Of a DNA stretch of 43,281 nucleotides, positions 31,213 through 39,593 are shown one piece after another. Both the position numbers and the translations under genes were made by a program. A model generated the notes under the pieces. It saw only the letters and a program-made list of their open reading frames with translations. It made no database searches and was not told where the DNA came from. This DNA comes from Lachnospiraceae bacterium (GTDB taxonomy: Bacteria; Bacillota; Clostridia; Lachnospirales; Lachnospiraceae), in the NCBI GenBank assembly GCA_022800815.1, contig JAAWRC010000030.1, positions 1 through 43,281 on the forward strand, written 5' to 3'. The stretch's first letter is position 1. Every line of letters starts with the position of its first letter.

Positions 31213-32334
31213 TTACAAAATCCCGTCAAAATATTCCTCGATAAAGCGGATTCCCGCCCCGATGGCCGCCGCCTCGTGCTTATACCGCCCCGTCCGCACG
31301 TAATTCTCATTGGAATCAAAAATCCGGTACTCGGAAAGCTTGTCCTCCAGCGCCCCCAGATGGCGGTCCATGTACCCGCCCACGTAGCCGCCCAGGACCA
31401 CGTCGCAGTCAAAAGCCATCCGAAGATTGGTGATGGCGATGGCGAGAAAATTCAGATACTCCCGCCACACCGTCTGATAGACCGGATTTTCCTCCAAAAG
31501 CCCCTTGAAAAACGCATCCAGGTCATCCCCGGCCCAACGGGCCAGTACGCCGGCCGCACAGTAGGTGTCCATGCAGCCCTCTCTTCCGCAGTAGCAGCGT
31601 TTCCCCCCCGGCACCAGGATCATATGTCCAAACTCCGCCCCCCGGAAATGGGTCCCCTTGTAAATTCTCCCGTTCATATAAATGGCGCCGCCCACGGTAT
31701 TGCTCAGAGAGAGATAGACCGTGTCCCGGCTGCTGCCCCGAAGCTCCGCATAGGCGGCGCTGTTGGCGTCGTTCCGAAACCAGGTCCGCCAGGGAATGTG
31801 GCGGGATATTTTGTCCAGCCCGTAATTTTCCACTTTCAGCACGTGGGACTGGGGCATTCGTCTCTGCTCTTCGTCCACAATGCCGGGAATGGAGATTCCC
31901 ACGCCCAAAAGCCGCCCCCTGTCCACCTGGCATTTCTCCAAAAACAAATCCAGCATCTCCCCCAGGTTTTGATAATACCTCTCATTATCCTCAAATGCGC
32001 AGCGCACCCTCTTTTTCCCGCAGACCTTCCCGCCTGCGTCAAGAAGCACAAAACTGACATGGTTTCCCGTAATATCCAACCCCGCCGCATACCGGACTTC
32101 GGCCACGATGGACAAGGCCTTCGCCTTCCTGCCTCCGGTGGATTCGTATTCCCCGGCCTCCCGGATGACCCCCTCCTGCAAAAGCTCCTTCACCCGCTGC
32201 AAAACCGTGGGCATGGACAGATTTAACTCCGATGCGATCTCCTGCTTGGAGGCCTCCCCGTGTTGATAAATATATTTTGCAATCTTTATCTTATTCAGCC
32301 GTTTTGTCTCCGCATTGCTCCCCTTCTGTTCCAT
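31213..32334 (-). CDS. ROK-family transcriptional repressor (XylR/NagC type)
   Basis: A protein of 373 residues. The N-terminal winged helix-turn-helix (about 14-72) reads KIKIAKYIYQHGEASKQEIA and LSMPTVLQRVKELLQEGVI. The ROK sugar-kinase-like domain begins GLDITGNHVSFVLLDAGGKV, and the zinc motif is GHMILVPGGKRCYCGREGCM (His plus CxCGxxGC). The kinase DxGGT motif is degenerate, as is usual for repressors of this group. It directly follows the hisA-like gene with no gap and precedes the polyol operon, which it most likely controls. The ligand is unknown. Confidence 0.88.
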   Translation of the reverse strand: MEQKGSNAETKRLNKIKIAKYIYQHGEASKQEIASELNLSMPTVLQRVKELLQEGVIREAGEYESTGGRKAKALSIVAEVRYAAGLDITGNHVSFVLLDAGGKVCGKKRVRCAFEDNERYYQNLGEMLDLFLEKCQVDRGRLLGVGISIPGIVDEEQRRMPQSHVLKVENYGLDKISRHIPWRTWFRNDANSAAYAELRGSSRDTVYLSLSNTVGGAIYMNGRIYKGTHFRGAEFGHMILVPGGKRCYCGREGCMDTYCAAGVLARWAGDDLDAFFKGLLEENPVYQTVWREYLNFLAIAITNLRMAFDCDVVLGGYVGGYMDRHLGALEDKLSEYRIFDSNENYVRTGRYKHEAAAIGAGIRFIEEYFDGIL

Positions 32335-33117
32335 TCATGACTCCTCTTTCATCCACGCAAGAACCTTCTCATACTCCAGGCTTCCGCCGAACAAATCCAG
32401 CGCACTCCCCACCGTCACGTCCACCCGGCCTCTTCCCAGGCGCTTCACCGCCTCAAGATCCGAAAAACTTCCCACCCCTCCGGCATAGGTCACGGGAATT
32501 TCCACATAATCTCCCAAAAACGCAACCAGTTCTTCCTCCACGCCGGAGGCCTTCCCCTCCACGTCCACCCCGTGGACCAAGAACTCGCTGCAAGAGTCCG
32601 ATAAACGGGACAGGGTTTCCCGGTTTACCGGAACCTCCGTAAACCTCTGCCAGCGGTCGGTGACGATGTAATAAACTCCTTCCCGCTTCCGGCAGCTGAG
32701 ATCCAAAACCAGACGGTCCCGTCCCACGGCCCCCACGAGCCGTCTCAGGTTTTCCTCCTGAAACCGCCCGTCCCGGAACACGCAGGAGGTCACAATCACA
32801 TGGGAGGCCCCCATGTCGAGGAACTCCCCCGCATTCCCCTCATGGATCCCGCCGCCGGCCTGGAATCCGCCCGGCCAGGCCGCCAGCGCCCGACTTGCCT
32901 GCTCCCTCGTGGCCTGGTAATGTTCAGAGCCCTCCAGGTTCAGCAGAATCACGTGGCCCCCAGAAAGCCCGTCCCTCTTATAAAATTTTGCATAAAAGGC
33001 GGCGTCCCTTTCCGACACAAAATTTTCCTCCGCCAGGGCGCCCTCGTCCCTTAAGCTTCCGCCCACGATCTGCTTCACCTTTCCGTTGTGAATGTCAATA
33101 CAAGGCCTGAATCTCAT
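32335..33117 (-). CDS. hisA: ProFAR isomerase of the eukaryotic type (HisA/HIS6-like)
   Basis: A TIM-barrel enzyme of 260 residues for the fourth step of histidine synthesis. It matches the yeast HIS6 type rather than the common bacterial HisA: CIDIHNGKVKQIVGGSL, ENFVSERDAAFYAKFYKRDG, GGGI, SHVIVTSCVF, RDRLVLDLSCRKREG, FLVHGVDVEG, YAGGVGSFSDLE and VDVTVGSALDLFGGSLEY are all in the same order. The start at 33117 is set by GGAGGAAGAAGCC. No other his genes are present in the window. It is instead immediately followed by the ROK repressor. Confidence 0.88.
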   Translation of the reverse strand: MRFRPCIDIHNGKVKQIVGGSLRDEGALAEENFVSERDAAFYAKFYKRDGLSGGHVILLNLEGSEHYQATREQASRALAAWPGGFQAGGGIHEGNAGEFLDMGASHVIVTSCVFRDGRFQEENLRRLVGAVGRDRLVLDLSCRKREGVYYIVTDRWQRFTEVPVNRETLSRLSDSCSEFLVHGVDVEGKASGVEEELVAFLGDYVEIPVTYAGGVGSFSDLEAVKRLGRGRVDVTVGSALDLFGGSLEYEKVLAWMKEES

Positions 33118-33206
33118 GGCTTCTTCCTCCACACAATCAATCTTTCTCTCTCCATGGCCGGGGAAAAGCAGCAAATTTTCCTGCCGTCCCTCTGCATATA
33201 TAAAAT

Positions 33207-33229
33207 AGAATCCTGCCGCGCAGGATTCT
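33207..33229. repeat. hairpin A of the 33.2-kb cluster
   Basis: AGAATCCTG / CAGGATTCT, 9 bp perfect, loop CCGCG. A smaller stem GTCGC/GCGAC follows at 33243-33256. Confidence 0.55.
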
Positions 33230-33282
33230 CCACCTACGGCGGGTCGCTCTGGCGACATGATCCCGTTCCGCCGCAGGGCGAT

Positions 33283-33335
33283 CCCCCGGAGGGCTTTCCA
33301 CCGTATAGGGAACGAAGTTTCCTATACGGTGGAAA
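33283..33335. repeat. CCCCCGGAGGG followed by a 19-bp inverted repeat
   Basis: The word CCCCCGGAGGG (33283-33293) stands directly before arms 33295-33313 and 33317-33335 (TTTCCACCGTATAGGGAAC against its complement), with one mismatch and a 3-base loop. The same word precedes the perfect repeat at 10799-10836, so both belong to one type of element. Confidence 0.6.
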
Positions 33336-33337
33336 AA

Positions 33338-33364
33338 CCGGAGATGCAAAAAGCGCATCTCCGG
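33338..33364. repeat. hairpin D of the 33.2-kb cluster
   Basis: CCGGAGATGC / GCATCTCCGG, 10 bp perfect, 7-base loop. The 315-base gap 33118-33432 between ribU and hisA holds this hairpin cluster and no gene. Confidence 0.55.
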
Positions 33365-33432
33365 CTGATTCTCACGGTAAAAATCCCATCCCAGGCTCTT
33401 TTCCCCTCCAAAACCAACATGAAAACAGAGCC

Positions 33433-34254
33433 TCATAGCTGCGGTGAGCTCTTTCCGGACACTTTTCCGGAATCGCCGGCCTGTTTTATTATAACACGGA
33501 TCCGTTTATAAATCAAAACCGTAATAAGAGAAACCATAATTCCTTTTAACAGATTGAAGGGCAGCACAGCAAAGAGCACAAAGCTCCAGATGCCCGTGAT
33601 GGCCGGGTTGACCGCCGTCCCCATGCCGACAAGCCCCGCCAGGCTGTCCCCGGAAAAAAGCTGTAGTACGTTCATCAGGGCCACGCCCGCCGCCAGGATC
33701 ACGATCTCCACCGCCATGCCCACCAGGATGGGATGGCTCCCTTTCTCCCAGCCATAAAAGAAGAACACCGGGAAAGCGATGGCCGCCGTAAAGACCCCCA
33801 TGACCAAGAATCCCTGCCAGGCTCCCTCGAATGCCTGGGCATAGGTGGGCAGGAGCACGTAAGCATTCAGGAAACAGCCCACGAAAGCCATGGTGAGCGT
33901 CCCCACCACCAGGCCGAGGATCGCTCCCTTCCTGGTCCGGTTCTTCGCATAGATCATGGCCGCCGGAATCACCAGGGCGCAGCCGATCAGCAGGTTGGCC
34001 CAGTCGCCCACCCCCATGGTGGTGGAACCCTTCAGCAAAAGCTTCAGGACAATCTTCAAAGCCTCGATCACGAATCCGGCCGCAGGTCCCATGGAAAACG
34101 CCCCCACAAGCACCGGGACCTCACTGAAATCCAGCTCGTAAAAAGGCGGTGCGAACCAGAGCGGGAACTCCAGATACATCAGTACTGCGGCCACCGCCGA
34201 CAGCACCGCAATGGTGACCAGGTTTTTCACAGTGAGAAGTTTTTCTCGTTTCAT
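33433..34254 (-). CDS. ribU: ECF transporter S component for riboflavin (RibU)
   Basis: A membrane protein of 273 residues with about six helices. The beginning LVTIAVLSAVAAVLMYLEFP, then PFYELDFSEVPVLVGAFSMG and EALKIVLKLLLKGSTTMGVG, is the signature of RibU. It captures riboflavin outside the cell and works with the shared ECF ATPases and T component, which are not in this window. The start at 34254 has AGGAGGAATTC. An FMN riboswitch and terminator lie directly upstream, which confirms the substrate. A polar C-terminal tail of about 20 residues (GDSGKVSGKSS) is longer than usual. Confidence 0.93.
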   Translation of the reverse strand: MKREKLLTVKNLVTIAVLSAVAAVLMYLEFPLWFAPPFYELDFSEVPVLVGAFSMGPAAGFVIEALKIVLKLLLKGSTTMGVGDWANLLIGCALVIPAAMIYAKNRTRKGAILGLVVGTLTMAFVGCFLNAYVLLPTYAQAFEGAWQGFLVMGVFTAAIAFPVFFFYGWEKGSHPILVGMAVEIVILAAGVALMNVLQLFSGDSLAGLVGMGTAVNPAITGIWSFVLFAVLPFNLLKGIMVSLITVLIYKRIRVIIKQAGDSGKVSGKSSPQL

Positions 34255-34281
34255 GAATTCCTCCTTGCCGTTCTTCCAAAG

Positions 34282-34314
34282 CAAAAACCCCGCATACCGT
34301 GTCGATATCCGGGG
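34282..34314 (-). terminator. riboswitch-controlled terminator of ribU
   Basis: Minus strand CCCCG...CGGGG with internal pairs (GAT/ATC type), followed by TTTTTG. It lies between the FMN aptamer and the ribU start, as in the OFF-type riboswitch. Confidence 0.8.
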
Positions 34315-34388
34315 CAGAGTCCTCTCTCCGTTTTCCAGCCTCCCGCATAAGACCCACGCCATGAGCCTGTGCAGCCGCTGCAAACCGT

Positions 34389-34498
34389 CTTCTCTCATCC
34401 AGACTATACTGTCGGTCCCGGAATCCAACCGGGTCAGCCGCCAAAGGCAGCTCGCGGACTATACCGCCGGTGGGGACTTTCACCCCGCCCCGAAGAAC
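34389..34498 (-). promoter_or_regulatory. FMN riboswitch (RFN element)
   Basis: Minus-strand RNA contains the conserved blocks of the RFN aptamer: TTCTTCGGGGCGGGGTGAAA, then CCCACCGGCGGTATAGTC and CGCGAGC, then CCGACAGTATAGTCTGGATG and AGAGAAG. FMN binding should end transcription at the terminator at 34282-34314 and lower riboflavin uptake. Confidence 0.95.
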
Positions 34499-34520
34499 TT
34501 TTTTAATTTTTACGTTTTTC

Positions 34521-34549
34521 ATTATAAAACCAATAATCAAAGAAATCAA
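34521..34549 (-). promoter_or_regulatory. promoter of the FMN riboswitch and ribU
   Basis: Minus strand TTGATT (34544-34549), 17-base spacer, TATAAT (34521-34526). Confidence 0.65.
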
Positions 34550-34594
34550 GGTTTTTTTGAGGTTTTCCGTTCAAACTCCGCCCTGGCAATCCCA

Positions 34595-34623
34595 TAGACT
34601 TTGCGCCTGGATTGTGGTATACT
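34595..34623 (+). promoter_or_regulatory. promoter of the Crp/Fnr regulator
   Basis: A weak -35 TAGACT (34595-34600), 17-base spacer, and an extended -10 TGGTATACT (34615-34623). Confidence 0.45.
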
Positions 34624-34685
34624 GTCGGCATCCTGCCCGGGAAGCAGGAAAGGACAGACAGCATGCCAAAGAAAAGGGAACCGCC

Positions 34686-35363
34686 ATGAAAAACCATCGG
34701 AAACCAGAAGAGCTCTGGCTCCTTGCGGACTGCAAAATTGAGACAAAACAGCATTTTCTGGAAGAGGGAACACTCGTCTCCTTCCACAAGGATCGTTTAT
34801 GTCTAAGCGCCGGCGACAACAACCACAGCCTGTACTTTATTTTGGACGGCAAGGCCAGCATTTACAACCTGACCAAGACCGGCGGAAGGAAGATTCTCTT
34901 TGTGCTGGGTCCTGGCAACCTGGCCAATGAGAGCGTCACGCAGGATTACAACAGCATCTTCTGCGAAACCCTGGAGCCCTGCCAGTTCTTCAAAATTTCC
35001 AGAAAGCTCTTTCTCTCCCTCATGGAGCATGATTTTGCCTTGGCCCGTGCCCTGCTCGGTTATCAGGAGCAGAAGATCCGGCGGCTGGAATACCAGTTAA
35101 AAAATACCGTGGGGAACTTCTACCTGGAACGGAAAATGGCCTCAAAGCTCTGGAAGCTGGCCAGGGATTTCGGTATCCCCACGGATCAAGGCATCCTCAT
35201 CGACATGGAGCTTCCGGTCACCTTCTTAGCCGACCTTCTCGGCTCCCCGAGGGAGAACACCTCCAGAGCCTGCAGGAAATTCTGCAGCCTCGGGCTGATT
35301 CTCATGGACAAAAAGAAGATCGTCATTCCGAACATGGAAAGCTTGAAGCTCTGGAAAAACTAA
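34686..35363 (+). CDS. Crp/Fnr-family transcriptional regulator, likely activator of asrABC
   Basis: A protein of 225 residues. The cyclic-nucleotide-binding-like beta barrel is about 25-115 (SLYFILDGKASIYNLTKTGG, RKILFVLGPGNLANES); the dimer helix follows; the C-terminal helix-turn-helix is VTFLADLLGSPRENTSRACR (about 178-197). There is no Fnr-type N-terminal cysteine cluster, only scattered Cys (C16, C40, C94, C99), so the signal is unknown. The start at 34686 has a weak site GGGAACCGCC. It lies directly upstream of asrABC in the same direction, and a perfect Crp-type palindrome lies between them. Confidence 0.85.
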   Translation: MKNHRKPEELWLLADCKIETKQHFLEEGTLVSFHKDRLCLSAGDNNHSLYFILDGKASIYNLTKTGGRKILFVLGPGNLANESVTQDYNSIFCETLEPCQFFKISRKLFLSLMEHDFALARALLGYQEQKIRRLEYQLKNTVGNFYLERKMASKLWKLARDFGIPTDQGILIDMELPVTFLADLLGSPRENTSRACRKFCSLGLILMDKKKIVIPNMESLKLWKN

Positions 35364-35379
35364 AATCCAAAAAACCGGA

Positions 35380-35411
35380 ATTCCGTGACATTTATCACGG
35401 AATCTTTTTTT
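35380..35411 (+). promoter_or_regulatory. Crp/Fnr-type operator upstream of asrA, also shaped like a terminator
   Basis: ATTCCGTGA-CATTTA-TCACGGAAT is a perfect 9-bp inverted repeat containing GTGA-N6-TCAC, the core of Crp/Fnr sites. It is followed by CTTTTTTTA, so the RNA from the regulator gene could terminate here. Its centre (35391.5) lies at -41.5 if transcription of asrABC starts at 35433, as a -10 TAAACT at 35421-35426 would give. Confidence 0.65.
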
Positions 35412-35530
35412 ATGATGCGCTAAACTATAAAAAGACAATATACCAGGCGATTGCGAAATTCCAAATGATAAAACAAATTTTGTGTTTTCGTAATCATTTG
35501 AGAATACGTACTGCGGAAAGGAGAATGCCA

Positions 35531-36538
35531 ATGGGATACCAGATTCCAAGGGAAGCTGCCGACCAGTTGTTTGGGTGGCTTGCAGAACACTATGAAATCC
35601 TTGCTCCGAAGGTTTTTGCCGGGGAAGGATGTTTTTCCGACACGGATGTCACCCGCTACGGAACCGTCCGCTCCCTCTCGGAAATCGAATTTGACAAAAA
35701 ATCCGACTACTCATTTAAGGAAGCCCTGCTCCCCGTCAACGAGACGTTGTTTTACTTTACGGAGGACCAGGAGACCGTGCCCGCCGCCCCAGGAAAAAAG
35801 CGGCTGGTCTTCCTCAGGAGCTGCGACCTCCACGCCCTTAAGCGGCTGGATGCCATTTACCTGGAAAACGGCAGGGAGGATTTTTACTACAAACGGCTGA
35901 GGGAACATGTGCTCTTTGTGCTGATTGGCTGCCCCGAAAGCTGCGATACCGGCTTCTGCGTTTCCATGGGAACCAGTCAGACCGGGGACTACGACCTCTA
36001 TCTGAAGATTTCCGAAGAGACCGTATGGGCGGACTGCAAATCAGAAGAGCTAAAGGCTTTCTTTGGACGGCTGCCGGACGGGACATGCGCCGAAACGGCC
36101 GTTTCCCCGGAGGCTCCGTCGGAAAACAAGGAGACCGTCACGCTGCCCCCTTCCTTCTCCGAGGATATTTTATCCAACCCCGTCTGGGAGAGCTACGGAA
36201 GCCGCTGCATTGGCTGCGGGCGCTGCAATTTCGTCTGCCCCACCTGCACCTGCTTCACCATGCAGGACATCCATTACCGGGACAATGCAAAAGCCGGGGA
36301 GCGCAGACGGGTCTGGGCCTCCTGCCAGGTGGACGGATACACGGATGTCGCCGGAGGCGGAAGCTTCCGCAAAACCCAGTCAGACCGGCTCCGCTTCAAG
36401 GTACTCCACAAGATCTGCGACTTTGAAAAACGGTTCGGCTTCCAGATGTGCGTGGGCTGCGGACGCTGCGAGGCAGTCTGTCCCGAATACATTTCCTACA
36501 TCAGCCTTATCAATACGCTTGTAAAGGAGGACGCCTGA
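35531..36538 (+). CDS. asrA: anaerobic sulfite reductase subunit A
   Basis: A protein of 335 residues that feeds electrons to the sulfite reductase. It has the hydrogenase-beta/AsrA-type fold with LRSCDLHALKRLDAIYLENG and IGCPESCDTGFCVSMGT, and two 4Fe-4S sites near the C-terminus: CIGCGRCNFVCPTCTCF and CVGCGRCEAVCPEYISY. The start at 35531 is chosen because AAAGGAGAATGCCA gives it correct spacing; the ATG two codons earlier is too close. It is first in asrABC, behind the Crp-type palindrome. Its stop is directly followed by the asrB start. Confidence 0.93.
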   Translation: MGYQIPREAADQLFGWLAEHYEILAPKVFAGEGCFSDTDVTRYGTVRSLSEIEFDKKSDYSFKEALLPVNETLFYFTEDQETVPAAPGKKRLVFLRSCDLHALKRLDAIYLENGREDFYYKRLREHVLFVLIGCPESCDTGFCVSMGTSQTGDYDLYLKISEETVWADCKSEELKAFFGRLPDGTCAETAVSPEAPSENKETVTLPPSFSEDILSNPVWESYGSRCIGCGRCNFVCPTCTCFTMQDIHYRDNAKAGERRRVWASCQVDGYTDVAGGGSFRKTQSDRLRFKVLHKICDFEKRFGFQMCVGCGRCEAVCPEYISYISLINTLVKEDA

Positions 36539-37330
36539 ATGAACAACGAATATCTCCCGTTTCCCTCCCAGGTAAAAGAGGTCATCCGCCATACGGACAT
36601 TGAGTACACCTTCCGCATGGGCTTTTCCGGCGACGTGCGGCCGGGACAGTTTTTCGAGGTTTCCATCCCGAAATTCGGCGAAGCCCCCATCTCCGTCAGC
36701 GGCATCGGGGCGGATACCGTGGACCTCACCATCCGCCGGGTCGGCACGGTCACAAACCAGATCTTCGAGCATTATAAAGGAAGTACCCTCTTCATGCGGG
36801 GGCCTTACGGCAACGGCTTCTATCTGGAAAATTATCTGAACAGAGAGCTTTTCGTAATCGCCGGGGGCACCGGCCTTTCTCCGGTAAAAGGGATTGTCGA
36901 CTATTTTTCTGACCACCCCCAAAAGGTACGAAGCATGACCCTCATTGCCGGCTTCAAATCCCCGTCGGACATTCTCTTCAGGGAAGATTTTGAGCACTGG
37001 GAAAAGACCATGAAGGTGATCCGCACCGTGGACACCGCCCCGGAAGGCTATGAGGGAGCCGTGGGCCTGGTGACAAAATACATCCCGGAACTGTCCGTCA
37101 CCGATCCCGCCCGGTCGGCCTTTGTCATCGTCGGGCCGCCCGCCATGATGAAATTTGCGGCGGCGGAGGTGCTGAAACTTCCGATTCCGGAAGAGAATAT
37201 CTGGATTTCCCAGGAGAGGAAAATGTGCTGCGGCCTGGGGAAATGCGGCCATTGTCGGATCGGTTCCACCTACGTCTGTCTGAACGGCCCCGTGTTCAAC
37301 TATGCCAAAGGCAAATATCTGGTCGATTAG
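36539..37330 (+). CDS. asrB: anaerobic sulfite reductase subunit B
   Basis: An FAD/NAD(P)H-binding oxidoreductase of 263 residues that passes electrons from NADH to AsrA and AsrC. It has the ferredoxin-reductase layout: FAD-binding barrel (1-95, with RRVGTVTNQIFEHYKGS and MRGPYGNGF), the nucleotide motif FVIAGGTGLSPVKGIVDYF, and the C-terminal iron-sulfur motif KMCCGLGKCGHCRIGSTYVC found in this family. Length is as in Salmonella AsrB (about 270). It starts without a gap after asrA, and a GGAGG in the asrA end serves as ribosome site. Confidence 0.94.
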   Translation: MNNEYLPFPSQVKEVIRHTDIEYTFRMGFSGDVRPGQFFEVSIPKFGEAPISVSGIGADTVDLTIRRVGTVTNQIFEHYKGSTLFMRGPYGNGFYLENYLNRELFVIAGGTGLSPVKGIVDYFSDHPQKVRSMTLIAGFKSPSDILFREDFEHWEKTMKVIRTVDTAPEGYEGAVGLVTKYIPELSVTDPARSAFVIVGPPAMMKFAAAEVLKLPIPEENIWISQERKMCCGLGKCGHCRIGSTYVCLNGPVFNYAKGKYLVD

Positions 37331-37341
37331 GAGGTGTATCT

Positions 37342-38313
37342 GTGAGTTTAGATATCAATACAAAGAAAGCCAAGAAAAACGCATACCGGATCAGTAAAGT
37401 CCGGGGAGTCGGCGCCTCCCGCATCCGGGTTCCCGGCGGCTACCTGAAAGCGGAAATCCTCGGCATGGTGCAGAAAATCGCCGAGACCTACGGAAACGGC
37501 ATCGTCCATCTGACCACCAGGCAGGGCTTCGAGATCGAAGGCATCCGCCTGGAGGACATGGATGCCATCAACCAGATGCTCCAGCCCATCATCGAGCTTC
37601 TGGACATCAACCAGACGGATAAAAACGGCGGCTACCCCGCTTCCGGCACCAGGAATGTGAGCGCCTGCATCGGGAACAACGTCTGTCCCTTTGCCAATTA
37701 CAATACGGCAGAATTTGCCAAACGGCTCGAGAAGGCCATCTTCCCCAACGACCTGCACTTCAAGGTCGCACTGACGGGATGCCCCAATGACTGCGCCAAA
37801 GTCCGACTTCACGATTTCGGCATCATCGGGATGACCATGCCCCAGTATGACCCCGCCCGCTGCGTAGCCTGCAAGGCCTGCATCAAGGGCTGCAAAAGCC
37901 TCTCCGTGGACGCCCTGCGCATGGAGAACCACAAAATCGTCCGGGACGAGGAAAAATGTATCGGCTGCGGCGTCTGCGTCACCAAATGCCCCACCAGGGC
38001 CTTCACCAGGAGCAAAAAGAAATATTACCGCCTGTCCATCATGGGGCGAACCGGGAAGCGCAACCCCCGCCTGGGAAAGGACTTCCTCGTCTGGGCCGAC
38101 GAGGACAGCGTCGTGAAGATCATCCTCAATACCTACCGTTTCGTAAAGGAATACATTGACCCCAATGCCCCAGGCGGCAAAGAGCACATCGGCTACATCA
38201 TCGACCGAGTCGGGTTCGAGGAGTATAAAAAATGGGCTCTGGACGGCGTGGAGCTTTTGCCGGAGACCATCGTGAACCAGTGCGTCTACTGGGACGGCAT
38301 CCACTACGATTGA
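37342..38313 (+). CDS. asrC: anaerobic sulfite reductase subunit C (siroheme subunit)
   Basis: The catalytic subunit, 323 residues, reduces sulfite to sulfide. It shows the siroheme/4Fe-4S region NVSACIGNNVCPFANYN and TGCPNDCAKVRLHDFGI, and an inserted ferredoxin with CVACKACIKGCKSLSV and CIGCGVCVTKCPTRAF. VHLTTRQGFEIEGI is the nitrite/sulfite reductase half-domain. GTG start at 37342 with AGGAGGTGTATCT. Its last ten bases overlap the end of the converging MFS gene. The operon is complete (A, B, C); no sulfite transporter is adjacent. Confidence 0.94.
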   Translation: MSLDINTKKAKKNAYRISKVRGVGASRIRVPGGYLKAEILGMVQKIAETYGNGIVHLTTRQGFEIEGIRLEDMDAINQMLQPIIELLDINQTDKNGGYPASGTRNVSACIGNNVCPFANYNTAEFAKRLEKAIFPNDLHFKVALTGCPNDCAKVRLHDFGIIGMTMPQYDPARCVACKACIKGCKSLSVDALRMENHKIVRDEEKCIGCGVCVTKCPTRAFTRSKKKYYRLSIMGRTGKRNPRLGKDFLVWADEDSVVKIILNTYRFVKEYIDPNAPGGKEHIGYIIDRVGFEEYKKWALDGVELLPETIVNQCVYWDGIHYD

Positions 38314-39572
38314 CGGGACATATGATGATATACCCTCCTTGTGAAGAATGCCACCAGGAAGGTGGCCGTCCCGGAGAACAAAATCACGACAAATTCAAGC
38401 CCGTAAAAGGCTTCAAACAAAAACCCGTAAAACCCGTCTCCCAAAGGATGGGCGCACATGTTGACGGCCATGACCAGGGAGATCACCTTCCCCACCAGGG
38501 CGGGCGGCGTCTCCGCCTGGACAAAGGCCATGACCTGCACCGAGAACACGGTGGCAAGGAGCATGATTGCAAAGCTGCAGACAGAAAGCACCAGGAAATT
38601 CCCCATCCCCGAGGGAATGAAGAGCAATGCCCCCGCAATGGGGAAAACGCAGGCCGCACAGGCCATCAGGAGGTTTCCCGCCTTCTGGATCTTTAAGCGC
38701 TTCCCGAAGATTCCCGCCAGAATCCCTCCGGCCAGCCCCCCGGCCGCCAGGCTCCCCTGGGCAAATCCACAGAGCCGGTTGGCCAGGGAGGCCTCCAGGG
38801 GAAACACCTCCGTCACCAGATAGGGAATCCCCACCGTGATCATGGCCGACAAAAACAGGTTGATCCCAAAGGTTACCAGAACCCCCTTCCCCACCACGGG
38901 CTTTTCCTTCCGGATGAAGCGGAAGCTCTCCGAAAAATCCTGCCGGATCATCTCCCCCACACTGCCGCCTCTCTCCCGCTTCCTATGGGGAATGCGGATA
39001 AAGCATTCCATGACGGCCGAGAGAAAGAAACAGACCGCACAGAGAACCAGCACCGGCAAAAGGCCGTAGGCGCTGTACAGAAGGCCGCCGAGCACCGGCC
39101 CCAGAAGGGACGCCAGGGAACTCACCACGTTGATGACCGAGTTGGCCGCCATCAAGTTTTCCTTCTCCACAAGAGCCGGCATGCTGGCCTGCACCGCCGG
39201 CTGATAAGCCCCGGCAATACCATACAAAATCATTAATGTCACCGCCAGGAGCACCGTCAAGCCCTTCCCCGACGAAATGCCTCCCTCTGTGAAAAGCAGA
39301 AAAAAGCCAAACAGCACCGCCGCCGTGAAAAAGTCCAGAACCACCATGATGTTCCGCTTGTTGACCCGGTCTGCGATCATCCCGCCCAGGGGCGAAAGAA
39401 TCATGGACGGCAGGAAGGCGCAGGCCGTCACCATTCCGTAAAGAGCCGCAGAACCGGTCTGGTTGAGCAGATAGAGCGGCAGGGCAAACCGTATGGCCGC
39501 ATTGCCGAAAAGGGAGACGATCTGCCCGGCCACCACCAGGGTAAAGTCCCTGGAAAACAATTTTTTCTCCAT
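38304..39572 (-). CDS. MFS transporter (drug-exporter type)
   Basis: A membrane protein of 422 residues with about twelve helices. It starts MEKKLFSRDFTLVVAGQIVS and has the MFS loop GGMIADRVNKRN between helices 2 and 3. The helix content and the VVSSLASLLGPVLGGLLYS segment (similar to the MefA/Tet(V)-like branch) suggest an exporter of drugs or metabolites. The start at 39572 is set by GGAGGTTTCTAT. It is divergent in control from nothing but lies directly downstream of the TetR gene on the same strand, and a 17-base palindrome covers its promoter region. It overlaps asrC tail to tail by ten bases. Confidence 0.88.
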   Translation of the reverse strand: MEKKLFSRDFTLVVAGQIVSLFGNAAIRFALPLYLLNQTGSAALYGMVTACAFLPSMILSPLGGMIADRVNKRNIMVVLDFFTAAVLFGFFLLFTEGGISSGKGLTVLLAVTLMILYGIAGAYQPAVQASMPALVEKENLMAANSVINVVSSLASLLGPVLGGLLYSAYGLLPVLVLCAVCFFLSAVMECFIRIPHRKRERGGSVGEMIRQDFSESFRFIRKEKPVVGKGVLVTFGINLFLSAMITVGIPYLVTEVFPLEASLANRLCGFAQGSLAAGGLAGGILAGIFGKRLKIQKAGNLLMACAACVFPIAGALLFIPSGMGNFLVLSVCSFAIMLLATVFSVQVMAFVQAETPPALVGKVISLVMAVNMCAHPLGDGFYGFLFEAFYGLEFVVILFSGTATFLVAFFTRRVYHHMSRQS

Positions 39573-39593
39573 ATAGAAACCTCCGTTTTTATA

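Noticed and set aside
33433-34428. Longer ribU start at 34428
   Set aside because: That extension would translate the FMN riboswitch and its terminator; the start at 34254 has a perfect ribosome site.
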